Shown: positions 17,581-27,251 of the stretch, in pieces
How the letters are laid out: each line of letters starts with the position of its first letter
Numbering within the stretch: position 1 is the stretch's first letter
NCBI RefSeq assembly: GCF_029892605.1
Contig: NZ_JARXWF010000006.1
Location: 62,001 to 126,000, forward strand
Length of the DNA: 64,000 nt
Direction: 5' to 3'
Source: Parabacteroides sp. PM6-13
Lineage (GTDB): Bacteria > Bacteroidota > Bacteroidia > Bacteroidales > Tannerellaceae
Translations under genes and position numbers: made by a program
The notes under the pieces: generated by a model
Databases searched by the model: none
What the model saw: only the letters and a program-made list of their open reading frames with translations
Told to the model about the DNA's origin: nothing

Positions 17581-20500
17581 ATGAAAGATCACAAAATCTT
17601 TTTTAAATTTTTTATCGTATGTGTTTCGATGCTGATAACAGTATCAGCCATGGCACAGAACAAAAGAATTAGCGGTACAATAGTCGACGCCACAGGCGAA
17701 GCCGTCATTGGCGCCAACGTACAGGTGAAAGGAACAACCATAGGCTCGATATCCGATGTCGATGGTAACTTCTCCTTCGAAGCCCCCCAAACGGGAACGT
17801 TAGTAATATCCTATATCGGATACAAAACACAAGAACTTGCCTTAGGCAAAAACATTTACACCATCACCTTAGCTGAAGACTCGGAAGTGTTGGATGAGGT
17901 GATTGTGGTAGGGTATGCTACGCAGAATAAGGGTTCTTTGACCAGTGCGATTACGCAGGTAAAGGGAGATGATGTCTTTAAGAGCAAAGGTATTGCCAAT
18001 CCCTCTGTTGCTTTGCAAGGTGAAGTGGCTGGTTTGACAGTAACACGTAGTAGTACTCGTCCGGGTAGTGAAAACGCTGCCATGAAGATTCGTGGAGACA
18101 TCTCTATCAATGGTAATTCATCTCCGTTAGTATTGATTGACGGGATGACCTCTTCTCTGAATGAGTTGAACGCAATGGATGGAAATGACATTGAGACCAT
18201 TACCGTATTGAAAGATGCTTCTGCTGCTATTTACGGTTCCCGCTCGGCATCTGGTGTTGTGTTGGTAACGACCAAACGAGGAAAAAAAGGGAAAGCACAA
18301 ATCACCTATAACGGTTCATTCAGCCGTACAATTGACGGGATAAAGCCTCCTTTGGCTAATCATAAACAGTGGCTGGATATGTTTTATGATGCTCAATATC
18401 AGGATGCGATTGCCAATAATCCGCAGTATGCCAATAATCCGGAAGAGATTCATAGCCGCATCAACTGGTGGATATTCAATAGCTTCGGTGGACAAGACGT
18501 TGAAACAGGAGAATCCTATTCGGGTGAGTCTTTGTTTAATGCCCTGCGTAGCGGAAAGATATTGACGCTTCGAAGAGGTCAAAACATCGATCGCTGGCAG
18601 CCCACCTCATTAGTGGATGAGATGTACGGACAAGGCACATCCCACAAACATACGGTTAGTATTTCCGGAGCAGATGATAAGTTTGCTTACCGCGCCTCTT
18701 TGAATTACGCAGACAATAATTCGCAATTCAAATTAATGGATGACGGGGAAAAGAAATACGGTGCCCGCCTAAATATGGATTATCAGGCCACAAAACTATT
18801 GAAAGTTGAGACTGGCATGTCGTATGAAAGACGTGACATTACGACGCCTTACGATTATGCTGGACGCGCTTGGGAAGACCCTTGGTTCTGGCCGATATAC
18901 AACGAAAACGGACAAGTGTATGATACTTTTAGCGGAAACCGTAACCCTGTGGGTGTTGCCGGCAAAGACGGGGGACATAAAAAGAATAACTATTCAACGC
19001 TCCGCGCCAATGTAAAAGCGACTCTCGACCTGAACGATTATCTGGAAGGGCTTTCTTTATCTTTCCAGGGAAGCTATAAAGAAGCAAGAAAAGAGTACCA
19101 GGAATATAGAAAAAAGGTACAATACTATGACTGGGCAGGTACCCCAACAGGAAACAGAAACGGCCCAGGGCACTTGAAAGAAGAGATAGAAAAATGGACA
19201 AACTATAACTTAGGGGGCTTCATTAACTACAACCGTACTTTTGTAAAGAAACATACGGTAAAAGCTATGCTGGGTATGACAGCTGAGAATGAAGACTACA
19301 AAAAAATCTCTGCTTCACGTAATAATGGCCCGATGTACGCAGGATCCGATCTGGTTGACCTGGAAACCATGCTGAGCCATACAAATAATGGTGCCGGTGG
19401 AGGACAAAGCTCTTGGGCTCTGCTTTCATATATCGGACGTTTGAACTATGAATACGATGGTCGTTATCTGCTTGAAGTATTAGGACGTCGTGACGGTTCT
19501 TCCAAACTATCAATCAATCAACGTTGGAAAAATTTCTACTCCGTATCAGGAGGTTGGATTGTTACTAACGAAGCCTTTATGGAAGGTACTTCCGACTGGT
19601 TAAGCCACTTGAAAGTGCGTTATAACTATGGTAAAACCGGTAGTGTAGAAGGTATCGGCAATTACGAACGTTATGCCACGTTGTCATCGGGAAGTGTTTT
19701 ATTTGGAGAAAGTCCTACCAACCAGACACTCATCCGCTTGGGCGGTATGACATCCGATCAGCGTACCTGGGAAACCATTAATTCGCATGATGCCGGTATT
19801 GATTTCGGATTCCTTAATCAGCGTTTGACCGGTTCGTTCGACTACTTCCAGAAGAGCAATAACGGCATGTTTATCCCGGTGGTTTACCCGGCTATCATGG
19901 GAGCTTCCGCGCCGAAAACAAACAATGGTAAATTCCGTACGAAAGGTTGGGAAATCGAATTGAATTGGAGAGACAAAATTGGTAACGTCCAGTATAACAT
20001 CGGTGGATTCCTGGCAGACGCCTCTTCCGAAGTAGTGAGAATCGAAAACAATGAAAATGTTCCTAATGCGGGACTCAACTCCAACCGCTTGGAAGGAATG
20101 CCACGTCAAGCCATTTATGTCTATAAAACAGATGGTATCTTCCAAACACAGTCTGAAGCCGATGCCTATTATGATCAGTATTATTGGAACGAAAACCGTA
20201 CAGGACCTAAGGCAGGCAATATTATACCAGCACCAAGAGAAACCGGCACAAACCGTTTGCGCCCGGGTGCTCGTAAAGTAGTTGATGCCAACAACGATGG
20301 CTCTATTACCACAGAAGACTTGGTATATGCTGGAGATGCCGCACCGCGTCTTACTTTTGGTCTCAAAATGGGACTGGAATGGAAAGGTATCGACTTTTCT
20401 GCCTTCTTCCAAGGGGTAGGCAAGCAGAACATCCTCCGTACCGACCGCCTGGCTTATCCCTGGCAGGCCAATTATACCGGAATCAGTAATGTCTCTTACG

Positions 20501-20829
20501 GAAAACAGTGGACTCCGGAAAATATGAACACAATGTACACAGTGGCTTCACGCGACAACTCATTCAACAACTGGAACTATTGGGCCAAAGATGTCATGGT
20601 ACAGAAATCCCGTTATATCCGCTTGAAATCACTGATCGTAGGATATACAATTCCTCAGAATATCACGCGTAAAGCAGCACTCGATAGAGTAAGGGTTTAT
20701 TTCTCCGGAGATGACTTATGGGAGTGGACAAAAGTAAAAGACGGATTCGACCCGGAAGCCGGTACAGGTTCAAACGACACCTTCCCTTTCAGCCGTCTGA
20801 TTTCTTTCGGTATAGACGTAACATTCTAA
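17581..20829 (+). CDS. SusC-family TonB-dependent outer-membrane transporter
   Basis: A protein of 1082 residues. The signal peptide ends SAMAQ. A carboxypeptidase-D-like regulatory domain follows (RISGTIVDATGEAVIGANVQVKG, residues about 30-110), then the TonB box region (EVIVVGYATQNKGSLTSAI) and the plug (LVLIDGM, LKDASAAIYGSRSASGVVLVTTKRG). The rest is a 22-strand barrel ending in FGIDVTF. There is no N-terminal STN signalling domain, although an ECF sigma lies directly upstream. It imports a bound glycan or peptide together with the SusD lipoprotein; the substrate is not evident. The ATG at 17581 starts a normal signal peptide and is preferred to a GTG at 17557. Confidence 0.95.
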   Translation: MKDHKIFFKFFIVCVSMLITVSAMAQNKRISGTIVDATGEAVIGANVQVKGTTIGSISDVDGNFSFEAPQTGTLVISYIGYKTQELALGKNIYTITLAEDSEVLDEVIVVGYATQNKGSLTSAITQVKGDDVFKSKGIANPSVALQGEVAGLTVTRSSTRPGSENAAMKIRGDISINGNSSPLVLIDGMTSSLNELNAMDGNDIETITVLKDASAAIYGSRSASGVVLVTTKRGKKGKAQITYNGSFSRTIDGIKPPLANHKQWLDMFYDAQYQDAIANNPQYANNPEEIHSRINWWIFNSFGGQDVETGESYSGESLFNALRSGKILTLRRGQNIDRWQPTSLVDEMYGQGTSHKHTVSISGADDKFAYRASLNYADNNSQFKLMDDGEKKYGARLNMDYQATKLLKVETGMSYERRDITTPYDYAGRAWEDPWFWPIYNENGQVYDTFSGNRNPVGVAGKDGGHKKNNYSTLRANVKATLDLNDYLEGLSLSFQGSYKEARKEYQEYRKKVQYYDWAGTPTGNRNGPGHLKEEIEKWTNYNLGGFINYNRTFVKKHTVKAMLGMTAENEDYKKISASRNNGPMYAGSDLVDLETMLSHTNNGAGGGQSSWALLSYIGRLNYEYDGRYLLEVLGRRDGSSKLSINQRWKNFYSVSGGWIVTNEAFMEGTSDWLSHLKVRYNYGKTGSVEGIGNYERYATLSSGSVLFGESPTNQTLIRLGGMTSDQRTWETINSHDAGIDFGFLNQRLTGSFDYFQKSNNGMFIPVVYPAIMGASAPKTNNGKFRTKGWEIELNWRDKIGNVQYNIGGFLADASSEVVRIENNENVPNAGLNSNRLEGMPRQAIYVYKTDGIFQTQSEADAYYDQYYWNENRTGPKAGNIIPAPRETGTNRLRPGARKVVDANNDGSITTEDLVYAGDAAPRLTFGLKMGLEWKGIDFSAFFQGVGKQNILRTDRLAYPWQANYTGISNVSYGKQWTPENMNTMYTVASRDNSFNNWNYWAKDVMVQKSRYIRLKSLIVGYTIPQNITRKAALDRVRVYFSGDDLWEWTKVKDGFDPEAGTGSNDTFPFSRLISFGIDVTF

Positions 20830-20851
20830 TAACTACAAAAAATCATATTGT

Positions 20852-22873
20852 ATGAAATACATTAATAAATTATTCATATTAGCTACCGCAGCGGTATCGT
20901 TATGCGCATGTAGCGACTTTCTGGATAAAGAACCATTGTCACAGGGTACAGAAGCTATCTTCTATAAAACACCTGAACACTTTATACAGGCGGCCAATTC
21001 GCTTTATGATATAGAAGGTTGGAAAGACTATGACGGAAAAGCAACCTATTACAAGATGGACCAAGGCACGGACATCTCCGGTTTTGGCAGTAATGGTGGC
21101 GGCTCTGTGGGTGAAGGTGATTTCCGCTGGAATAAGCCCTACGAATATATCCGCAAATGTAATATTGTCTTGACAAAAGCAGCCGCCTATGAAGGAGCAC
21201 AGGAAGATATTGCCTCCTCAGTAGGAACAGCATTATTTTTCCGCGCTTGGCAGCATTTCTATCTGTTGCAGTATTTTGGAGGAGTACCCATTGTTGAAGA
21301 GATCATAGACGTAGCTACCCCGGTGTTGTATGGCCCGCGTAATAGCCGTTATGAAGTGATTGACTTTATCATTAAAGACTTACGGGAAGCAATTAAAAAA
21401 CTGCCACAGGAAAAGAACATTGTAGCTTCAGATAGAGGCAAAGTGAGCCAAGAAGCGGCTAAATCATTCCTGGCAAGAGTATTGCTTTACGAAGCCACCT
21501 GGGAGAAATATGTTCCAACCATTGGTTACGACCTGGATGGTAATGGCTCTTCTACTGGTGCGGGTACAACTAAACCGGCCGGTTATCCTTCTATCACCGA
21601 TATGTTGACAGAAGCAAAAAAAATGTCGAAAGAGGTAATCGATGAAGCAGAAACAGGCACATACCAACTCTGGCAGGAATGTGATTCGTTGAGCTATTTC
21701 TACTTGTTCAACCTCGATGATAAAGGAGGAAATATTGCCAATCCTTGGGGAAAAGGAAAAGCGACAAACAAAGAGTTTATTTTCACTAAAAAGTATGACT
21801 TCGACCTGCTTAAAGGAGGTATTAATATGTCGCATACGGTATACACCTGGCAAGCATCAAATATCAGTACTGTATTTGGAGAATCTTTCCTTTGTCGAAA
21901 CGGATTGCCTATCCGGGTAAGCTACACCGGCAATATGGCAGACGCACAGGACAATCCGCAATTTGGTGGATATAAGGACTTCATGGATGAATATCAAAAT
22001 CGGGATTATCGTTTTACCAGCTGTACATTCCTGCCCGACCGTCCGGTATGGACAAGTCGCGCCGAAGATGGTCGTCAGCTGACAGAGTTAGGCAAAGCTT
22101 ATCCGGATCCGGTATATCCGGCTCCGTCAGATGTCTATAACGCGAATGACCCGGCTTATAGCAGCAAACTGGCAGTATTCACTCCGCTGATCGGACTCAA
22201 TAGCACACATAACGGTTATGGCAGCCGTAAGTTTGGCGTTGAGGGAGCAAAGCGTAACAGTGAACAGGAATCGGCCGACTATCCACTTATCCGTTTGGCA
22301 GAAGTTCATTTGATTTATGCTGAAGCTACTTGTGAACTGGGTAATGGAGCCATCTCCGACGCAGACCTTGATTTCTCCATTAATAAGAACCGTGCCCGCG
22401 CCGGTGTGGCTCCATTGACAAACGCTTTGATCGCGAATGTTTGGGATGCTGGCTATTGGGATCACGAACAAAACAAAACGATCTGTAAAAAGATGAATAT
22501 GATGGACGAAATCCGTCGCGAACGCGCATGCGAACTCTTTGCGGAAGGATTCCGTGAAAATGACCTGAAACGTTGGGGTATTGCTCACATCAATTTGAAA
22601 GGTCAGAAACTGGGACGTAAAATTTACGGCACAGCTTATATGACGGCTAAAGCAAATGATGCAACCTATTTCGGACAAACTGCTTACGATCCAAGTGTTC
22701 GTCCGACGCAATACGGCATTTATGAAGGCACAGGCCCGAACGACCCTGACTACGGTCGTCCTATCGCAACACTGCCTGCCAATACCTTGTATTCACAACG
22801 TGATTATCTTCGTCCGATACCACTGGGACAAATTCGCTTGAATGAGAATTTGGCACAAAACCCCGGTTGGTAA
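20852..22873 (+). CDS. SusD/RagB-family surface lipoprotein
   Basis: A lipoprotein of 673 residues with lipobox LCAC (Cys20) and the typical start CSDFLDKEP. It shows SusD features: helical TPR-like repeats (SSVGTALFFRAWQHFYLLQYFGGVPIV), and the C-terminal region RNRARAG-type NKNRARAGVAP and IRRERACELFAEGFRENDLKRWG. It binds substrate over the SusC pore at the cell surface. It is longer than most SusD proteins (about 500-600). The gene lies 22 bp after SusC; no glycosidase, protease, sulfatase or lyase follows. Confidence 0.95.
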   Translation: MKYINKLFILATAAVSLCACSDFLDKEPLSQGTEAIFYKTPEHFIQAANSLYDIEGWKDYDGKATYYKMDQGTDISGFGSNGGGSVGEGDFRWNKPYEYIRKCNIVLTKAAAYEGAQEDIASSVGTALFFRAWQHFYLLQYFGGVPIVEEIIDVATPVLYGPRNSRYEVIDFIIKDLREAIKKLPQEKNIVASDRGKVSQEAAKSFLARVLLYEATWEKYVPTIGYDLDGNGSSTGAGTTKPAGYPSITDMLTEAKKMSKEVIDEAETGTYQLWQECDSLSYFYLFNLDDKGGNIANPWGKGKATNKEFIFTKKYDFDLLKGGINMSHTVYTWQASNISTVFGESFLCRNGLPIRVSYTGNMADAQDNPQFGGYKDFMDEYQNRDYRFTSCTFLPDRPVWTSRAEDGRQLTELGKAYPDPVYPAPSDVYNANDPAYSSKLAVFTPLIGLNSTHNGYGSRKFGVEGAKRNSEQESADYPLIRLAEVHLIYAEATCELGNGAISDADLDFSINKNRARAGVAPLTNALIANVWDAGYWDHEQNKTICKKMNMMDEIRRERACELFAEGFRENDLKRWGIAHINLKGQKLGRKIYGTAYMTAKANDATYFGQTAYDPSVRPTQYGIYEGTGPNDPDYGRPIATLPANTLYSQRDYLRPIPLGQIRLNENLAQNPGW

Positions 22874-22901
22874 TTGTGTAAAAACTATACTTCATACTAA
22901 A

Positions 22902-22931
22902 AGGGTTGCTCTTACGGGCAACTCTTTTTTT
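22902..22931 (+). terminator. Terminator after SusD
   Basis: A GTTGC/GCAAC stem (near 22904-22922) is followed by seven T residues, a normal intrinsic terminator about 30 bp after the SusD stop. Confidence 0.7.
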
Positions 22932-23190
22932 GGTATGACAGGCTTATTCCTATTTGCTTTGAGTAGTAGGTTCAGATCACACAGATTACACAAGGGTTTA
23001 TATTCAAATGGGAGAAAAGGGGAAGGTGGCTTTTGGCACAGATTGCACAGATTACACAGTGTTAAATATTCAATCGGAGAAGACGATAAAGGCAAGCAAT
23101 CGTAGATTGCTCCGCTCTGTAGCCAGTTGCCTCAGGCTGCTGGTCTTCAAATGGGAGGGGAGGGGAAGGTTGCGGGGAAGCACGCCGCAG

Positions 23191-23372
23191 GCGTGAGATT
23201 ATACATAACCGTATGCAAGCGTAGCGCAGCTTACGGTAGTGAATCCTCTATATAAAAAGCCCCGCATGGGGCGGGATTGTGACAGATCTCGCACCTGCGG
23301 CGCTTGATTGACAGGGAGTCGCTATACCGTAAGCTGCGCTGCGCTTGCATACGGTTATGCATAATCTCGCGC
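23191..23372. repeat. 48-bp near-perfect inverted repeat element with internal hairpin
   Basis: Positions 23191-23238 and 23325-23372 are reverse complements at 45 of 48 positions, separated by 86 bp. The spacer holds a GCCCC/GGGGC hairpin (23259-23272). Small stems also sit at the outer ends: CACGCC/GGCGTG at 23181-23195 and CGCGC/GCGCG near 23368-23382. Part of the terminal motif (CTGCGGCG) recurs inside the spacer at 23296-23303. The layout resembles a REP/BIME-like or decayed miniature mobile element. Confidence 0.75.
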
Positions 23373-23795
23373 TTGCAGCGCGCTCTCCACCTTCACATCT
23401 TGCAATATCTGAAGACGCTCCTATCTCCTATCTCCTATCTCCTTCACATCTTCCAAAATTTGAATCCTTCCCCTTTACATCTCATCTCCTTTGCTTTACA
23501 CTACGCTAAGCAATTTACAATTCACCTTTCCATTTCTTAAAACCTTACAATCCGTAAGTAGCTATTCTTTTTGGAGAATTTGCAAGTAGCATTTTGACAT
23601 TTCGGCGGGAGTATTTTTCCAAAAACGTAGGGGTATTTAAAATTAGTCAGGCGAGTAACACTTTTTAACGTATCATATTGTAAAGCAAAACCGACTTTTT
23701 GCTGACAGTATGTATTTTTTCGACTAAATCATCCTGTTTTGGGGATAAGAGAAAAAACGACGCTATTTTTAACAACTTGATTTGAAGGATTTATG

Positions 23796-23803
23796 TATTT
23801 TTG
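23796..23803 (+). promoter_or_regulatory. -7 box five bases before the mfd start
   Basis: TATTTTTG fits TAnnTTTG; the mfd ATG follows at 23809. A transcript starting at the normal distance would be leaderless. Confidence 0.45.
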
Positions 23804-23808
23804 CGCCA

Positions 23809-26800
23809 ATGGAAATACAGGAATTGCTCAAGTTATATACTACTCACCCACAACTATCCGCCCTTCATACTTTGTTGCAGCAGAACGATACGCGCAACAT
23901 TTTCTTAAAAGGGCTTCATGGTTCGGCTGCCACAATGGCATTTGCCTCTCTTTTTAGCCAAGGTTCTCATTCTTTTGTCTGTATCCTGAACGATATGGAA
24001 GAGGCGGGTTATTTCTACCACGACCTGATGCAGCTGGCATCGGGCGAGGAGATCTATTTCTTCCCTTCTGCCTACCGGCGGTCCATCAAATACGGGCATA
24101 TCGACGCTGCCAACGAGATATTGCGTACCGAGGTGCTCAGTATGCTGCAAAGCCCGCCCAAATCGTTTGTGATTGTCACCTACCCCGACGCGTTAGCGGA
24201 GAGAGTGATTGCCCAAGAGGTGTTGAAAGAGAATACGCTGAAGATACATGTAGCGGAAAAGCTGGATAATATTTTTGTGTCCGATGTATTGGATAGTTAT
24301 GGCTTTGAGCAGGTCGACTATGTGTATGAACCGGGGCAATATGCCTTGCGCGGTAGTATTCTCGACGTATTCTCCTATTCGCACGAATATCCTTACCGCA
24401 TCGACTTTTTTGGCGATGAGGTAGAGACGATCCGTACCTTCGATGTCGAAACCCAGCTCTCGAAAGAGAAATTAGACAGTATCTCTATCGTCCCCAAAAT
24501 AAGCACCAGCAGCCACGCGAAAGCCTCGCTATTGCAATCGCTTCCGGCAAACGCGCTCTTGGCGGTCAAAGATCTCGCCTGGTGTAAAGAAAAGGTGAAA
24601 GGCATCTGGATGGAAGAGCCGATGCAGGCTGACGAAGACTCCTTCGCAAGCCAGGAGAGTATGCGGCGCAAACTGATTCCGGACGATGAATTTCTACGCG
24701 CTGTCGTCGAATTCAAGCGGTTGCATTTTGGTACCCGCCCGATGGGAGTAGCCGAGGCAACCATCACCTTCGCGACCCAGCAGCAACCGATCTATCACAA
24801 AAACTTCGACCTGGTTAGCAAATCCTTCCAGAGCTATCTCGAACAGGGCTACACGCTTTACATCCTGAGTGACGTGGAGAAACAGGCGAAACGCATACAG
24901 GCTATTTTTGAAGACCGGGGAGATAATATCCCGTTCACGTTTGTCAACCGTACGGTTCACGAAGGGTTTACGGATGACACCCTGCGCGTCTGTCTGTTTA
25001 CCGACCATCAATTGTTTGACCGTTTCCACAAGTTCAGCCTGAAAAGCGATAAGGCGCGAAGCGGTAAAATTACGCTTTCGCTCAAAGAATTGAATCAGTT
25101 CACCACGGGCGACTACATCGTGCATATCGATCATGGCGTAGGGCAGTTTGGAGGCTTGGTGCGTATGGAGATCAACGGCAATATCCAAGAGGTCATCAAA
25201 CTGATCTACCAAAACAACGATGCGATATTCATTAGTATCCACTCCCTGCATAAGCTATCGAAATACAAAGGGAAAGAAAGCGGCGAAGCCCCGAAACTGA
25301 ACAAATTGGGCACGGGCGCCTGGGAGAAGATGAAGGAACGGACCAAGTCGAAGATGAAAGACATTGCCCGCGACCTGATTATTCTCTATTCCAAACGCAA
25401 ACAGCAGAAAGGATTCTCCTACAGCCCGGACAGCTTTATGCAAAACGAGTTGGAGGCCAGCTTTATTTACGAAGACACCCCGGATCAGACGCGTGCGACC
25501 AACGATGTGAAGATGGATATGGAAGCGGAACGCCCGATGGACCGATTGATTTGCGGTGATGTAGGCTTCGGAAAAACGGAGGTAGCGATTCGCGCGGCGG
25601 CGAAGGCGGTGGCCGACAACAAACAGGTGGCCGTATTGGTGCCTACGACAGTATTAGCCTTTCAGCACTTTCAGACATTCACAGAGCGCTTGAAGGACTT
25701 CCCTTGCCGCATCGACTATATCAGCCGTGCCCGCTCGACCGCGGAGGTGAAAGAGACGCTCAAGCAGGTCAAAGAGGGAAAGGTCAATATACTGATAGGC
25801 ACCCACCGCATCGTAAGCAAAGATGTGCAGTTCAAGGATCTGGGTTTGTTGATTATCGACGAGGAGCAGAAATTCGGCGTTTCCGTGAAAGAGAAATTGC
25901 GGCAGATGAAAACGAATGTAGATACGCTCACGATGACCGCCACACCAATCCCGCGTACGTTGCAGTTCTCCCTCATGGGGGCACGCGACCTGAGCAATAT
26001 ATCTACCCCACCCCCCAACCGCTATCCGGTGCAGACCGAAGTGGAACGTTTTAACCCGGAGATTATCCGCGAAGCCATCAATTTTGAGATGAGCCGCAAC
26101 GGACAGGTGTTTTTCATCAATAACCGCATACAGAACATACACGAGATCGAAGCCCTGGTTCGGCGCGAGGTGCCCGACGCACGCATTGCGGTGGGGCATG
26201 GACAGATGGATCCCAAGACATTGGAGAAGATCCTATTCGATTTTGTCAACTATGAATACGATGTGTTGATCGCCACCAGCATTGTAGAAAGCGGTATCGA
26301 CGTGCCCAATGCGAATACGATCATTATCAACAACGCGCATCAGTTCGGGCTCTCCGACCTTCACCAGTTGAGGGGACGCGTAGGGCGAAGCAACCGCAAG
26401 GCCTTCTGTTACCTCCTCTCCCCGCCTCTCTCTTCACTGACCCAAGAGGCACGACGCCGATTGCAGGCGATCGAGAACTTTGCCGAACTGGGCAGTGGTA
26501 TTCATATTGCGATGCAAGACCTCGATATTAGAGGTGCCGGTAACCTCTTGGGAGCCGAACAAAGCGGGTTTATTGCCGATTTGGGCTACGAAACCTATCA
26601 AAAAATATTAGAAGAGGCTGTAAATGAGTTGAAAACTGAAGAATTTTCCGATCTTTACAGCGAATCCGCCGGGCAAGTGCGCAACAGCGGACAAAATTAT
26701 GTGCGGGAGACATTTATTGAAAGCGATCTGGAACTGATGTTCCCTCCCTATTATATCCCTAACGACTCCGAGCGTATATCGCTTTATCGTGAACTGGATA

Positions 26801-27171
26801 ATATGGAACAGGAACGGGATATCCAGGCGTTTGTCGAACGATTGAAAGACCGCTTCGGGAAGATACCCAAAGAGGGGAAAGAGCTGATCCGCGTGGTGCG
26901 TCTGCGTCGTATGGCAAAATGCTTGGGCATGGAGAAGATCGTATTGAAGAAAGAGCAGATGTCTATCTATTTGGTTTCTAATATGGATAGCCCGTATTAC
27001 CAAAGTGATGCTTTCGATAAACTGATCGCTTATATCCAGAAATATCCCCGGATGTGCAACCTGCGGGAGGTGAACGGAAAGCGAAGCATTACGATCAAGC
27101 AGGTAGACACCGTGGAGAAGGCGTGCGTGATACTGGAAGAGATGGAACAGATGCCTGTCACCATCCGCTAA
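23809..27171 (+). CDS. mfd: Transcription-repair coupling factor
   Basis: A 1120-residue helicase-like translocase that removes stalled RNA polymerase and recruits UvrA. It has the UvrB-like N-terminal module (residues about 1-330), the RNA-polymerase-interacting CarD-like domain (TTGDYIVHIDHGVGQFGG), and the RecG-like translocase with Walker A CGDVGFGKTEVAIRAA, the DEEQ box (IDEEQKFGV), TATPIPRTL, and the helicase C-terminal motif QLRGRVGRS. A TRCF domain closes the protein. Length is normal for the family. The ATG at 23809 matches the usual Bacteroidetes start (MEIQEL). It works with uvrB at 50.7-52.7 kb in the same window. Confidence 0.97.
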   Translation: MEIQELLKLYTTHPQLSALHTLLQQNDTRNIFLKGLHGSAATMAFASLFSQGSHSFVCILNDMEEAGYFYHDLMQLASGEEIYFFPSAYRRSIKYGHIDAANEILRTEVLSMLQSPPKSFVIVTYPDALAERVIAQEVLKENTLKIHVAEKLDNIFVSDVLDSYGFEQVDYVYEPGQYALRGSILDVFSYSHEYPYRIDFFGDEVETIRTFDVETQLSKEKLDSISIVPKISTSSHAKASLLQSLPANALLAVKDLAWCKEKVKGIWMEEPMQADEDSFASQESMRRKLIPDDEFLRAVVEFKRLHFGTRPMGVAEATITFATQQQPIYHKNFDLVSKSFQSYLEQGYTLYILSDVEKQAKRIQAIFEDRGDNIPFTFVNRTVHEGFTDDTLRVCLFTDHQLFDRFHKFSLKSDKARSGKITLSLKELNQFTTGDYIVHIDHGVGQFGGLVRMEINGNIQEVIKLIYQNNDAIFISIHSLHKLSKYKGKESGEAPKLNKLGTGAWEKMKERTKSKMKDIARDLIILYSKRKQQKGFSYSPDSFMQNELEASFIYEDTPDQTRATNDVKMDMEAERPMDRLICGDVGFGKTEVAIRAAAKAVADNKQVAVLVPTTVLAFQHFQTFTERLKDFPCRIDYISRARSTAEVKETLKQVKEGKVNILIGTHRIVSKDVQFKDLGLLIIDEEQKFGVSVKEKLRQMKTNVDTLTMTATPIPRTLQFSLMGARDLSNISTPPPNRYPVQTEVERFNPEIIREAINFEMSRNGQVFFINNRIQNIHEIEALVRREVPDARIAVGHGQMDPKTLEKILFDFVNYEYDVLIATSIVESGIDVPNANTIIINNAHQFGLSDLHQLRGRVGRSNRKAFCYLLSPPLSSLTQEARRRLQAIENFAELGSGIHIAMQDLDIRGAGNLLGAEQSGFIADLGYETYQKILEEAVNELKTEEFSDLYSESAGQVRNSGQNYVRETFIESDLELMFPPYYIPNDSERISLYRELDNMEQERDIQAFVERLKDRFGKIPKEGKELIRVVRLRRMAKCLGMEKIVLKKEQMSIYLVSNMDSPYYQSDAFDKLIAYIQKYPRMCNLREVNGKRSITIKQVDTVEKACVILEEMEQMPVTIR

Positions 27172-27251
27172 GAGAGGAGATAAACACCTCTTATTCTATG
27201 ACAAAAGAGAAAGAGTAATTATTCAATCAACTAAGTATAAGTGCTATTATC

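Larger units (their letters stand above)
22932..23808. other. Repeat-packed non-coding region between SusD and mfd
   Basis: No gene is supported in this long gap. From left to right it holds CACAGATT(A/G)CACA units (22977-23060), two copies of a TTCAAATGGGAG... purine-rich segment (about 23003 and 23144), and the large inverted repeat (23191-23372). Then come three-plus TCCTATC units (23419-23442), two similar CTTCACATCTT segments (about 23391 and 23452), A/T-rich sequence without clear features, and the mfd promoter. Such pile-ups of short interspersed repeats are common in Bacteroidetes gaps. Confidence 0.6.

Noticed and set aside
19699-20412. Long minus-strand frame of 237 codons
   Set aside because: It lies wholly opposite the SusC gene and shows no family motif or promoter; it is a shadow of the SusC codon pattern.
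22977-23060. CRISPR-like array from CACAGATTACACAG units
   Set aside because: The units are short, degenerate and without regular unique spacers; no cas gene is present.
23191-23372. Invertible promoter flanked by inverted repeats
   Set aside because: The 86-bp spacer contains no TAnnTTTG box and no recombinase gene is in the window; kept only as an alternative.
23419-23442. Variable-number tandem repeat inside a gene
   Set aside because: The TCCTATC units are real but lie in non-coding sequence with no supported frame.
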